Positions 1-12,796 of a stretch of 64,000 nucleotides of DNA are shown in pieces. The position numbers and the translations under genes are program-made. Origin of the DNA: Sipunculus nudus. Its lineage: Eukaryota; Annelida; Sipuncula; Golfingiida; Sipunculidae. The DNA is taken from the NCBI GenBank assembly GCA_026874595.1, contig CM049308.1, positions 25,716,367 through 25,780,366 on the forward strand. Direction: 5' to 3'. The notes below the pieces were generated by a model. The model did not search any database. It had not been told where the DNA came from and saw only the letters and a list, made by a program, of their open reading frames with translations. Within the stretch, counting starts at the first letter, position 1, and the number at the start of each line of letters is the position of its first letter.

Positions 1-1700
1 AAAAGGTTTAAGAGGTCCGGCGTATGGCATTATTGCAATAAATACAAAAAAAGGTAAATTTAAAAGTTTCAACGTAACCTTCCTCATAGTCATAAGACGA
101 ACAGCTGATTAATGGGAGAAAAATAATTTGATAGCCATATACATTAATTTCCCATATATTATAAATTTTCACCCATGAAATAATAATATTATATGTGGTG
201 AGGGAGCATATGCTGCACATTAGTGCGATTACACCCTTATCAACGCAATACCCATACACCTCTCTCAGACACCCTTACACAAACACAAGAAAAGTATCAT
301 ACATATTCTATTTTATACTGTATTCTTTATCAGAGTTTACATGCATGTGGAATTAGGCAAGGTGACCGAATTCAATTCATTGTGATAATATATGTTTTAC
401 TCACCCACGGAACACCTAAAACGTCAACACGCTTTTTTTTATAGTGTAATACACTCAAGTGTACATGGAAAGTGAGCTTGTATGCAAAATTTACATCTAT
501 ATATTGACAAAACATCTTCTGGAGGAATAACAATATAATTTCAAAATCTTATTTATAGATTATAGGTTCTTTCTCTATGCTTGAACGAATTTCATTGCAT
601 AAATGAACTTAATTGTGCTTGACACACAATGGAAACAGATCGATCGAAAATCTTCCGGGGTGCATTGGAGTTGTAAGTATCACCATGCTTATTAAATATC
701 CAAGGTAGTCCATGGGCCAGACACATTTTCGGTGTCAAGAAAGTAACAATTTCTATCTACTTTACATTTCTCTGGATGGCAGTGCAAAATGAGTAGCTTA
801 ATGTGTATTACAGGCCTCTAAATTCGGCAAACAAAAATAATGAAATATCCAAGGTAGTCCATGGGCCAGACACATTTTCGGTGTCAAGAAAGTAACAATT
901 TCTATCTACTTTACATTTCTCTGGATGGCAGTGCAAAATGAGTAGCTTAATGTGTATTACAAGCCTCTAAATTCGGCAAACAAAAATAATGAAATATCCA
1001 AGGTAGTCCATGGGCCAGACACATTTTCGGTGTCAAGAAAGTAACAATTTCTATCTACTTTACATTTCTCTGGATAGCAGTGCAAAATGAGTAGCTTAAT
1101 GTGTATCACAGGCCTCTAAACTCGGCAAACAAAACTAATGACATTTTGAAAAATAAATGTTGGCAAACGAAATGGTGTGAGGGAAACAAAAATGACAATA
1201 GGATGGCTTTCACTGTTCCGATCCTCACAATCGATGCAGCAACTGAAAGCACAGAAGGTAAAGATTATATTAAAGGTCATTGCAGGTTTACATCGAATAT
1301 ATTAAGGCCATCTTCTTTTCAATTATGACCTTTAAATCTTTAATGGCATTGAAAGCTTAACTTAAATTAAAATGATAATGGAACTAGAGGGTTTAACATT
1401 AGAACTGCAGAAACCTGGCTCTCCCTTGTGATAGTTTCTCACTTTATATATCATTTTACTAAGAAATAAACGTGCTTTCGGAAACAATTGTCATGTTTTG
1501 AGCTTCATATATGCAATTGGCAAGGTCATGCAGAGTCAAATGCGTGGAGCTTATTTGTTTGGAGACAGATGTTAAATATCCAGTTTGGTAATGGCCTTGA
1601 AACACTATAATCAAATTTTTAATGTAAGTGGCAATTGAGACAACTAATTGTCTTAAGCCAAACTTGGTGATCAAGTCAATGGAGGGAGAGGGAGGGGAGG
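1..1700. mobile_element. Dispersed element with internal 149-bp tandem units, copy 1 (left edge outside window)
   Basis: This stretch matches the reverse complement of about 49310-50700 along its whole length, from the first bases of the window (AAGAGGTCC near base 8) to the GGAGGGAGAGG tract near 1680. The core holds three tandem 149-bp units; the other copy has one, which accounts for the roughly 300-bp length difference. No coding capacity is seen, and small reading frames here are not conserved between copies. The architecture (unique ends plus a variable core of about 150-bp units) recalls the 'pearl'-type non-autonomous elements described from bivalves, later linked to Helentrons. That class assignment is inference. 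Confidence 0.8.
694..1140. repeat. Three tandem 149-bp units inside the dispersed element
   Basis: The motif AAATATCCAAGGTAGTCC begins at 694, 843 and 992, an exact period of 149 bp. Each unit ends in CTCGGCAAACAAAA or ATTCGGCAAACAAAA. Units differ by only a few substitutions, so the expansion is recent compared with the divergence from the copy at 49.3-50.7 kb, which carries a single unit. Confidence 0.9.
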
Positions 1701-3035
1701 CAGTGTCACAGCACTGAACAGGGCTGTTTACAACCCGCGAACCACCTGACCATGTGTGAACACGCCAGTTACTCGGTACATTTCATAGTTTATACAATCA
1801 TGGGAATTCCCACTCCCTTGGGAAATATGCTTATTTCCCTGGAAAATAACAACCCTGCTTGTAATAATAAACGGCATCATACAGCATTAATAAGTGATGT
1901 CCTTCATTTACTAGACTTATCATTGTTATAATAGTCCACATGACACGAGTGGAGACGGCAGCAATCGCCATACAATTATAGTTAGTGATGTTGTTTTCTA
2001 TCACATTCAAATTGTTATTTAAAATAACAGAGTGAAGCTACAAATAAACCTGTGTCAAAACATTTAGAAGAGTCAGCATTTCAGGTTGCTCAAAAATATG
2101 CTTAATTTAGGGATTGCAAGGTTTCACCAGGATCTCTCAGCATTAAAAGAACATCAGCATAAAAAAATCCGCATTGTGCATGAAATGCCTACGTCATAAC
2201 CAACAATTCGTTTTCGACGTAAAACATATTAATATAACCTACATGTAATATGGCCGTATTATCTCCACGCCTACATGATTGGTTTATGATTAAAAACTAA
2301 CAACTGAAATAACATAGTTATCAACTATAACCCAAGAAAGTAATGGAGAAATAATTTAACGTAGAATTAAAATTTGCACACTCCATTGGTTCTGAAAAGG
2401 TTGACAACAGGTTACAAAAAGCCAGTTGTTAAACAGGATAAAAAAGCAAGGCGTTAAACTCTACATAAAACTGCCAGGGTATCTGGGTACATGCAAGGAT
2501 ATACCTAGTTTTCAATAAAACGATACCACCCTTCAGTGCGGCTGTACTTTAACATCCAGGCCATAGATATGTACGACAAATGCAGGAGACGGCTTGTACA
2601 TTTCAGTGTCACAGCTGGTCTTGTTTACCTGACGATGCTTCAGTGACGTGTTGCCTGATATATTTCATTAACGTATACCCAGCGGTACCTGTTTCTTCCT
2701 ATGTTCTTATAAACTACAACACCTTGCGTTTTTCAATTATCACCGATTATATTGGCATTTTGTAAGAGTATAATATTGATTTCTAAATTATGAGTTCAAC
2801 ATTCTTGCATATAATTTTTATGTTGAGTTGATCAGATATGCTGTGAAAACTTTTTTAAGGTCACATTACAAAGTAGGATGCGGCAACAATGCGACCATAT
2901 TTAGTATAACAAGCTGTACTTTAACATAAACATAAAGTGACAACTATTGTTTTAAAAGTAACATACTTTTTTTCAGGCAAGACTTTATTTTATACTTTTT
3001 CCATACTTTTTTTACAGGGGCTTGATACTTTTTAA
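1700..3035. other. Gene-free stretch with fragmentary repeats
   Basis: No exon or protein similarity could be supported. The part at about 2546-2650 (AACATCCAGGCCAT ... GTCACAGCTGGTCTTGTTTACCTGA) resembles about 32053-32140 and, more weakly, about 56160-56240, so it is another dispersed repeat. At 2960-3040 there are several closely spaced ATACTTTTT words. Confidence 0.5.
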
Positions 3036-3039
3036 ACAA

Positions 3040-3240
3040 TTATATTTCACACTGAATGATTTGTGGATGTCCGTAAGCCCCATAAATCTCCTTTAGTATT
3101 TTTGCGACCTCAGCACTCGATTTCGAAGCCAAAACCTTTAACCAAACAGTTCTACTGTATACTTCAATCACTGTTAAAATATATCGGTAAGTTTTACCTC
3201 CTGTGGTTATGGTGTGTAATTCGACCAAACATCTGATAGA
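3040..3240 (-). pseudogene. Integrase core (rve) fragment, Ginger/KRAB-A-like
   Basis: The minus-strand translation reads YILTVIEVYSRTVWLKVL then SSAEVAKILKEIYGAYG and HPQIIQCEI followed by a stop. This is the central part of a retroviral-type integrase core of the kind found in Ginger transposons and domesticated GIN-1/KRAB-A-like proteins. The segment ending IIQC is where the second catalytic aspartate normally follows; here the codon reads Glu and the frame stops two codons later. The first catalytic Asp region is also unrecognisable. It is therefore an inactive fragment. A matching upstream piece lies at 5058-5215 on the same strand. Confidence 0.7.
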
Positions 3241-3399
3241 TCTATTTGATGACGAACTTGAAGAGCATCGGCATGAACAGATTTCGGTTGGGCCATATTG
3301 GTGAAGCGAGTATTCAGGATCTGATGAACGGTTCACGTAGCTTGTATATTCCTTGCCGAAATGCAACAGTATTTGCCTTCCCTATGTGCGGCAGAAACT

Positions 3400-4035
3400 G
3401 CCGCGCGTCAAACGCATTCGTTTGCCGCGCGGCCAGTCCTTTTCCATGTGAGCGTTTTCTTTTTGTTTGCCGCGCGGCAATCGCATGCCTTCCTGACACA
3501 ACTGAACAGACTTAAACATACGAGTACGGGTAAGGGTGCTTTTCCATGTACGCGTTTTGCAAGCGTTTGCCGCGCGGCTGCCGCGCGGCGAAAATCCAAC
3601 CAGTTTAAAAGTCATGTGCTATTTCCATGTATGCGATTGCCGCGCGGCAAACGCACGCGTCAGTTTTTGAATCCAGCAGTGCTGGATTTCTGCGTTTGCC
3701 GCGCGGCAAACGCATGGGAATTCCGCCTTAATGACGTCACATTTGGGGGTTTCCTCGTACTCGTGTGTTAAAGTCCGTTCTGTTGTGTCAGGAAGGCATG
3801 CGATTGCCGCGCGGCAAACGCATACAAAACGCTCACATGGAAAAGGACTGGCCGCGCGGCAAACGCATGCGTTTGACGCGCGGCAAACGCAGAAATCCAG
3901 CACTGCTGGATTCCAAAACTGACGCGTGCGTTTGCCGCGCGGCAATCGCATACATGGAGAGAGCACATGACTTTTTATTGGTTGGATTTTCGCCGCGCGG
4001 CAAACGCTCGCAAAACGCGTACATGGAAAAGCATC
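3400..4035. repeat. GC-rich palindromic array built on TTTGCCGCGCGGCAAA
   Basis: About twelve copies of GCCGCGCGGC (two of them variant) lie at roughly 3400, 3424, 3470, 3569, 3580, 3639, 3698, 3805, 3851, 3875, 3934 and 3991, most within the 16-bp perfect palindrome TTTGCCGCGCGGCAAA. On a larger scale, blocks at about 3415-3530 and 3535-3715 recur in reverse complement at about 3755-3870 and 3880-4035. The order is therefore A-B-A'-B'. The G+C and CpG density is far above the flanks. Reading frames full of CRAANA/LPRGKR words occur in several frames on both strands and are a by-product of the palindrome, not genes. Confidence 0.9.
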
Positions 4036-4104
4036 CGTCTCTTTTCGAATTAAATTTCGTTTGTTTTGCAGATAAAACTAGCCTGTTCTTAAAGTATAGC
4101 TGAC

Positions 4105-5049
4105 TAGAGCCCCGTTTTTTTCCCCGATTAATATTTATTTTTTTCTGTTTTAAATAAATCAGAATTCCAGAATGTTCCGTTTTATCTTTATATTTTATGT
4201 AATATAATTGCTACATACTATAAAGAGTAAAATCTTGTAAAAGGATGATTTAATGGATTATGCGTTCAATAAGCTGTGTATATGCTTTTAATTTATTACT
4301 GCTATCATTGATGCCATAGTTACTTAATTCAACGCGCGAGTTCACTGAATCGGCAAGACGGCTGGTCTTCATATGTAAACAAATCAGTAAGGACTTGCTC
4401 TGTCTGCGTTTTACCGTCGATAATTTCAAACATTTGAAACAAGTATGACAATTTTATATTCAAAGCTATTTCGCCTCAGAGACGCGATGACATGCAGCAA
4501 GATCGGGCTTTCCCGCTAGTAGATTTTGATCTGTTTGCTTCTTTAATATGGTTATGCGTGACCACAACTGGAACTCCTACACCCAAAAAAATTTCACATC
4601 GTTGGTTACTCATGTCTTTTAACCTTTGTAAAACGTTTGTTAAATGGACTGAATAAGTGAATCTGGAATAATTCTGACTTTGTTCGGCAGATTACCACCG
4701 CACGGCGAAACCGCATGATTTTATGTCAGATAATCATTATTGGCGGTATCTGCGTTTCAAGCATGTTCGTTAATAATCCTAACATCAAAGCTTGGTGCTA
4801 AATGTATCGGTTGGGAGCCGAAACTGGCACTTTGCTTGTTACGTAGATGGCTGGTGCAGTTTGAAAGATTTTTTTTACAAGATATTGGCTGAGAATTTCT
4901 TTATTTGCAGTTTAATCTGCTTTAAATCCGTCTTTCCGCCATATTCCTTGCATCTAATATAAATCCGTTTTTTAACACTAATTCCGTTTTCGAACCCTAA
5001 TTCCGTTTTCTTTCAGTTTTTCCGTTAAAACGGAAAAAACGGGGCTCTA
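4105..5049. mobile_element. 945-bp non-autonomous TIR element with 6-bp target duplication
   Basis: The left end reads TAGAGCCCCGTTTTTTT and the right end is its reverse complement (AAAAAACGGGGCTCTA). GCTGAC flanks both sides (4099-4104 and 5050-5055), a perfect 6-bp duplication. The right subterminal region repeats CTAATTCCGTTTT in tandem near 4980-5010. There is no transposase frame. Superfamily is unclear: 6 bp fits none of the most common cut-and-paste superfamilies cleanly. It lies inside the split integrase gene. Confidence 0.8.
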
Positions 5050-5055
5050 GCTGAC

Positions 5056-5885
5056 CATTGGATACATTAAAAAAATCTAGATTGTCGTGATACCGATTGT
5101 AAGCACTGCGTTCAACTCTAGTCCGTTCCTTTACAGGAACATGGAACTCGCCATTGACAATCTTTACAATTGTTCTATATGTATCAGTCAATTTCGTTTG
5201 GGCCTCGTTTTTCACGTTGTGTTTCCTTTGATGCCTCCAGATCAGCCAGAAGGAGAAGCAGAACCATCACAATCTTAATCGCCTGTATATTCAACTATTA
5301 CTTTATGTAGGAAAGCTGTGCGCTGCATATGTCTTCCTTCAAACGAACTGGATTGCATTTAAGCAGAATATGCCGAAAACATCAAGGAACTGCTCGGAAA
5401 AAAAAATCCCATTTAAACCACTGTCAAGTCATGGTCCCTAACGTTAATCTTACTTTTGACATTAATACACCAATAATTGCGAACTCTGCCATGGGGGTTA
5501 ATATTTTAACTCTGTTTGTTTGTTTATCTGTTCTTCTTTGTTAGCAACATTTCTCAAAAAGAACTAACGGATTTTGATGAAATTTTAAAGATAGATCGGA
5601 AATGATACAAGAGCAACTGATTAAATTTCGGGGTGTTTCGGATCACCATCTGAATCCAAGAATTTTTTAAAGGATTTAATTCCAAAACAATGCTACATCC
5701 CCGACAATACCACATGGAGGTTATAAGAAAGGTCTGAGCTCTCTGAGTGCTTATATTTAGTTTTATGCCTTTACTCGCTAAACATTATGAAACATAACAT
5801 TCTGTTAAAAACTCGTGCATAGATTAGAAATCCTTGTAGTATCAGAAATATGTGAAAACTAGATATTTCTTGGCACGACAGGTGC
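5056..5885. other. Gene-free stretch left of the Helentron-like element
   Basis: Apart from the minus-strand integrase piece at its left edge, no exon or named repeat can be supported here. A small plus-strand frame at 5329-5544 has no recognisable domain. Confidence 0.4.
5058..5215 (-). pseudogene. N-terminal piece of the same Ginger/KRAB-A-like integrase gene
   Basis: The minus frame starting at 5215 reads TDTYRTIVKIVNGEFHVPV, then ERTRVERSAYNRYHDNLDFF. In this integrase family a VPV...RVERRAYYRF-like stretch lies before the zinc-binding domain. Strand and order agree with the core fragment at 3040-3240. The reading frame runs into the TIR element at 5049. The intervening zinc-binding and early core region is missing or replaced by the two insertions. 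Confidence 0.5.
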
Positions 5886-5889
5886 CATA

Positions 5890-7079
5890 GTATCCCCAGA
5901 CAATTAACCCCCCCCCCCCCCCTCAAGCCCTTGATAAGATGCATCTAACCTGTAGGTTTGCTGTAGTTAATGATGTAATTTCATTTTAACATTATCGCTG
6001 CTGTGACCATGAAAAAATGTATCTAGGTCATCCATGTTCAAATTTGACCTAGCTGTTGATAAGATCCATCAAATTTGTTGGTTTGGTGACTGTACCTTAA
6101 ATTCTTACAAAGTTATTCCGTTTAAACATCATTTTAACATGAAAACAGACACAAGGTGGCACCACCTGTCTTCTGCAAAAGACAAAGCTATCTAAGATCT
6201 TCGGTCAATTTGATTTTTGGATCATTCCATGTATCCTTTATTGAGACATTAAAGATTTTGTGTGAATTTCACCAAATACGGGAATATTCAAGGTCAAGGC
6301 CACTCTCATAGGAAAGGTCATGATTCTAATTTAAATAAACATCCCATAACCCATATCTATGTATATGCATAATATAAAAAATCTGTCCATTAGTTTTTTA
6401 TTTATAATGCTCACAGTAGTCAAGTGGCGAATTTGGGGGTATTAAATGGCACCAAAACAAGTAAAGAATAATAGACGGCGCCACCAGTTTCTGGAACATG
6501 ACAACCCTATCCATGATGCAAGATTTCTTGAGATATTTACGAATTTGTGTGATTTTCCCCAAAATTGGACCTATTCAAGGTTAAGGACACTCATAGGAAA
6601 GGTCATGACCCAAATTTAAATTACCATCATCCCATAACCAATATCTATGTATATGCATAATACAAAAAACATATGTCCATTAGTTTTTGACTTATAATGC
6701 TCACATTACTGTCAAGTGGCAATTTTTGGGGTATTAAAAGGCACCAAAACAAGTAGAGAATAATAGGTGGCGCCACCAGTTTCTGGAACATGACAACCCT
6801 ATCAATGATCTTTGATCAACTTGATTTTGGGATCAATCCATGCAAAATTTCATGAGATATTTAAGAATTTGTGTGATTTTCCCTAAAATTGGACCTATTC
6901 AAGGTCAAGGAAACTCTCCTAGTAAAGGTCATGACCTTATATTAATAGGCGTCGTCTGCTCACCCATATCTATACATATACAAAGTTTGAAATCTTTTCT
7001 CGTGAACTATTTTTTGAGTTATCGCGCCAACAAGATTTATATGGAAAACATAGTATCCCCCGACTTCGTCTGGGGATAC
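5890..7079. mobile_element. Helentron-like non-autonomous element with three ~300-bp units and terminal hairpin
   Basis: The left end is GTATCCCCAGAC (5890-5901). The right end is a hairpin, GTATCCCCCGAC-TTC-GTCTGGGGATAC (7053-7079), whose right arm is the exact reverse complement of the left end. Just inside the left end is a C homopolymer. The core holds three diverged units starting near 6157, 6476 and 6766, each with a GGTGGCGCCACCAG-like box followed by CTGGAACATGACAACC, then TCAAGGTCAAGG...CATAGGAAAGGTCATGA. The element abuts a long (TA)n tract. Terminal self-complementarity, a 3' hairpin and association with microsatellites are described for Helentrons; assignment to that class is inference. 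Confidence 0.65.
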
Positions 7080-7095
7080 AATAATATAGAGGGAG

Positions 7096-9270
<2,175 letters not shown>

Positions 9271-9289
9271 ATGCATGACAGCTGTGACA

Positions 9290-9462
9290 GGACTGATACT
9301 TGCCAGTCTCCTATTGTTACGAAGACAAATTGCTCAGGGGAATACATTGGGCCGATCCCGGATTCGAACCCATGTAGGTGGCGCACAAGTCCGGCGTACC
9401 AACCGCTTCGCTAGAAAAACAAGTTTCACTAGCGAGACAGTTCGGTCCGCTTTTATGTCACC

Positions 9463-9465
<3 letters not shown>
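9290..9465 (-). mobile_element. tRNA-derived SINE (polymerase III A and B boxes)
   Basis: On the minus strand an A box, TAGCGAAGCGG (9413-9403), is followed 32 bp later by a B box, GGTTCGAATCC (9370-9360). This is the spacing of an internal pol III promoter. The sequence between and after them (CGCCGGACTTGTGCGCCACC) does not fold as a convincing complete tRNA. It is called a tRNA-derived SINE or tRNA pseudogene, not a functional tRNA. A (TA)n(GA)n microsatellite touches its head side at 9466-9528. Confidence 0.7.

Positions 9466-9528
<63 letters not shown>
9466..9528. repeat. (TA)n(GA)n compound microsatellite
   Basis: About 17 TA units run directly into about 14 GA units. Confidence 0.97.
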
Positions 9529-9529
<1 letters not shown>

Positions 9530-10007
9530 CAGGTTCTATATGGACTGATGGTAAGATTATGCACACAATAGTGCTGGTCGTGCAATATAGATAACATTGT
9601 ACACCAAATACATATGATACTGTGCAAACAGGAACACTTGATAATGTAATATGGTGTACCTGTTGTATGTTGAATTCTTTTTAATTTAGAACCCAATATT
9701 GTTACTCGAACAAAAGACAATATAATCGGGGATAGTGGAAATGTGCATGGTGTAACAGTTTATTAGAACAGAAAGCCGAAACAGGTACCCCTTGGTATAC
9801 GTTAATAAACGCACCGTCAGGTTAACAGGACCAGCTGAGACCATGAAATTTACAAATTGACTCCCGATATTGTTGTACAATAGTGCACTGGTTGTTAAAA
9901 GTACACGTATTTAAACAACAAATTCATGCATGTACCAAGATAGTCATGGTATTTTTAAGTAGAGTTCATTGGTTAGACCCTAGCTATTTATTTTAAGAAC
10001 AATGCGT

Positions 10008-11250
10008 AAGTATAGATGATGATGCGTCCGATGATGCGCTGGTGCGACTGTTTCTCCGGGCCTTAAAAAAACACACACCTGCACAACCCACAGATAAGTT
10101 ACATTGATGGCGTGCAACTCTTCCCATTGATCATACATGCAACGTTGCATCAAATGTAGGTGTAGTAAATCCATGCAGTGACCGAAAAGTTTGAAAGACA
10201 GCACAGTATGCTTTTTCTTGTATTGAATGGAAATCCGGAACAGGTCACATGGAGGTTGACCTGAGGTGGCTCACCTACTGGAACATTTGAAACACAGTTA
10301 TTAGAGGCTAAGTTCGCCCCCTCCCCTTCCCCAATTAATAGTCGTTGATATATGTTGCCAAGTGAGAAGATAGCTCCATCTGTGTTGGACGAAGGCACTC
10401 GTGTTGTGCTTTATATATTTCATGCCAACCAGAGGGTTATTATGTACATCCCGAAACATGGTAAATTCTCGGCCAAAGCAGGAAAGCTTGTTATCGGCGT
10501 CGTTCAGAAAAAGGTCTGAGGCTACACCTGACAATACTGAAATCAAACAAAATCTGTTGGGCTTAGAGGAGAAATATACAGAAATAATCACAGCGGAAGG
10601 ACAAGCTGTTCTTTCTGAGCAGGTTGTGTGTGAAGGGAATAAACTTATTCTACTGAAAAAGGTTGCCTAGCAAATATATCGCCTGGTGTAACAACATACA
10701 AAAAGATAATCTCCACAGACGAGTAATATCTTAAGTTGCAACTGTCAGCCTCTACTTATAGATTTAACAACTGGAACAAAGACCGGCAATTGCCAAGCAG
10801 AGCAAGGCATCAGATGACAAAGAAAGTCCCATAATGCTTGTTCACCAAGGACAGAATTTCCCAAATTGAGACAAGCATGGTGGTGCTGTGTTACCTCAGA
10901 GTGGCCACCAGAAACATTTGGTCTTGGTACCGAAGATTTCAACACTGTGGCTGGTGATTTCCTGGCAGACTTGGCTAATTTACAAGAACAGGACATGCGT
11001 AACATGTTAGAAGAGGCTGTTTCCTCTATAGTTGGAGCAGATGAGCATGCCCCTTCACATAATCCTGGTTCCAGTACCTATCACAACAAAGGACGCAACA
11101 TCCAAATACTAGACATGACACTTCAGTATTTTGATCTTGTGACCTCTCTCGCATCGAGGCGGGTAACGCCTACTAAGATGACTTTGTGCCAGAATCCAGC
11201 CGTGTACACTTTGCTTGGAGAAAACCAAACTGGGCAAATTCCTGAAGAGG
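10008..11250 (+). pseudogene. Decayed coding repeat, copy 1 of an inverted pair
   Basis: The sequence is recognisably the reverse complement of about 24385-25610. Comparing the copies gives a shared translation in pieces: a segment TRVVL..FHANQRVIMYIPK then GKFSAK; later SPGVTTYKK; later QNP.(V/K)(Y/N)TLLGENQT. These are interrupted by stops and frameshifts at different places. In copy 1 the longest open part is 10866-11333 (155 codons). I do not recognise the family. Conservation of amino-acid pieces in both copies argues that the ancestor was a coding mobile element or a duplicated gene. Which it was cannot be told here. Confidence 0.55.
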
Positions 11251-11601
11251 CAGGTTGCTTTGCGCAAAACCTGGAAAAATTTCAAATTCAAACTGGATAC
11301 TTCCCTGACCTTGGAGAGCACAACTTCCTGTAAGCAGTGTGGAACCGATCCTCTTTAGCCTCTGCAAAGTGTGTTGTTCTAGATTGAAAGGTGTTCATGA
11401 ACACTTTGCTACACGAAATCACCAATGACTAATAACGGGAAACTCTGCCAACTGAAACCCTAACTATGGAGAACTTGGAACTGATTTGCTTCAAAAATGA
11501 AAAATTAATTTCTTGACAACTTAGTTATCATTCAGAATCAATTTTTCCATGGAATTATCTTAAGAGGCTAAAACAAGAACAAGTGACCCATGGGTCATGA
11601 C

Positions 11602-12796
11602 GCTCAGCTGACTGGGAAGAGATTCGCAAAAGGAAATTTTATCATCTGAATGGTAGTATATTCCCATTCAACTGAAGCATCAAACAGATTAACCAACAGG
11701 CCAAGTTTGTGTCTGTATTTATATATCTCAAAAATAGAGAAAAGATGCGTAAACTTTAAAAAAAATACAGGTGGCTCCACCAGTCTTCAGAAAACTAATA
11801 AAAACACGTAATGGTCAATATCCATGCAAAGAATCATAGTGATCTCTGCATTAGTTGTTCAGATACTTCAGCTTTTCTATCAAATTTTCCATTATTTTGA
11901 GGGATACTTCCGAGTCCTATAGCTTGAAGGGTATGGGTAACAGAGACCTAATTTCAGGTTTCCACAGACACTTTTCATGGGCCTCCTTGCATCACAATAA
12001 TGAAAATTCTAGGTCCAGTTTTTACAATTTGTGCCACGTTAACAGATGACACATCATTAAAGGTCTTAAAAATAAAGAAAAAAATTCGTAAAAAATCGAA
12101 AAATACAAGTGGCGCCACCAGTCTACAGAAACTGTTGTAACATCTCAAGATCAATATGTATGCCAAAAATCATGACCATCAGTGATGTAGTTAATGAGAT
12201 ATTGAAGTTTTTGTATGAAATTTTTGACTATTCTGGGGGGGTACTTTGGGGCCCCATAGCTCAAAGGATATGGGTAACAGAGACCTAATTTCTGGTTTCC
12301 ATGTAGATTTTCATAGGTCTCTCACTGTGTCAAGAACGAAGATTCTAGGTCCAGTCTTTACGATTTGTGCCCTGTTAACAGATGTTCACATTTTTTAAGG
12401 TCTCAAAAATAAAGAAAAATATTCGTAAAAAATCGAAAAATACAGGTGGCGCCACCAGTCTGCAGGAACTGAAGGAACATCTCATGATTAATATGTATGC
12501 CAAAAATCATGACCATCAGTGATGTAGTTAATGAGATATTGAAGTTTTTGTATGAAATTTTTGACTATTCGGGCGGGGGGGGGGTACTTTGGGGCCCCAT
12601 AGCTCAAAGGATATGGGTAACAGAGACCTAATTTCTGGTTTTCAAGGAGATTTTTTATCGACCTCTCAGAATATCAAGTTACAAGATTCTAGGTCCAGCG
12701 GTTACGATTTGTGCCTAGTTAACGGACAGACAGACAGACGGACGACGGACAAAGATTGATCGCTATAGCTCAGCATGACTGAAAGTCAGCTGAGCT
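11602..12796. mobile_element. Helentron-like element with three ~337-bp units and terminal hairpin
   Basis: The left end carries GCTCAGCTGAC (11602-11612), the exact reverse complement of the right arm of the terminal hairpin AGCTCAGCATGACT-GAA-AGTCAGCTGAGCT (12767-12796). Three tandem units begin near 11770, 12109 and 12444, each with a box GGTGGCGCCACCAGTCT or variant, then ATCATGACCATCAGTGATGTAGTTAATGAG words, a G tract with GTACTTTGGGG, and GATTCTAGGTCCAG. A GACAGACAGACGGACGACGGAC tract precedes the hairpin. No coding capacity. It has the same plan as the element at 5.9-7.1 kb but different ends. Confidence 0.7.

Noticed and set aside
3314..4103. Overlapping open frames rich in CRAANA, LPRGKR and AARQTH on both strands
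   Set aside because: They are translations of the palindromic GC-rich array; frames are open on both strands at once and change with each unit.
9290..9465. A functional tRNA gene
   Set aside because: A and B boxes are present but the arms do not form a complete cloverleaf; a tRNA-derived SINE fits better.
9334..9720. 128-codon minus-strand frame
   Set aside because: Runs through the SINE and the (TA)n(GA)n microsatellite; the translation is mostly SLSLSL/YIYI.
10745..11005. Minus-strand frame inside the inverted-pair copy 1
   Set aside because: Antisense to the side whose amino-acid pieces are shared between copies.
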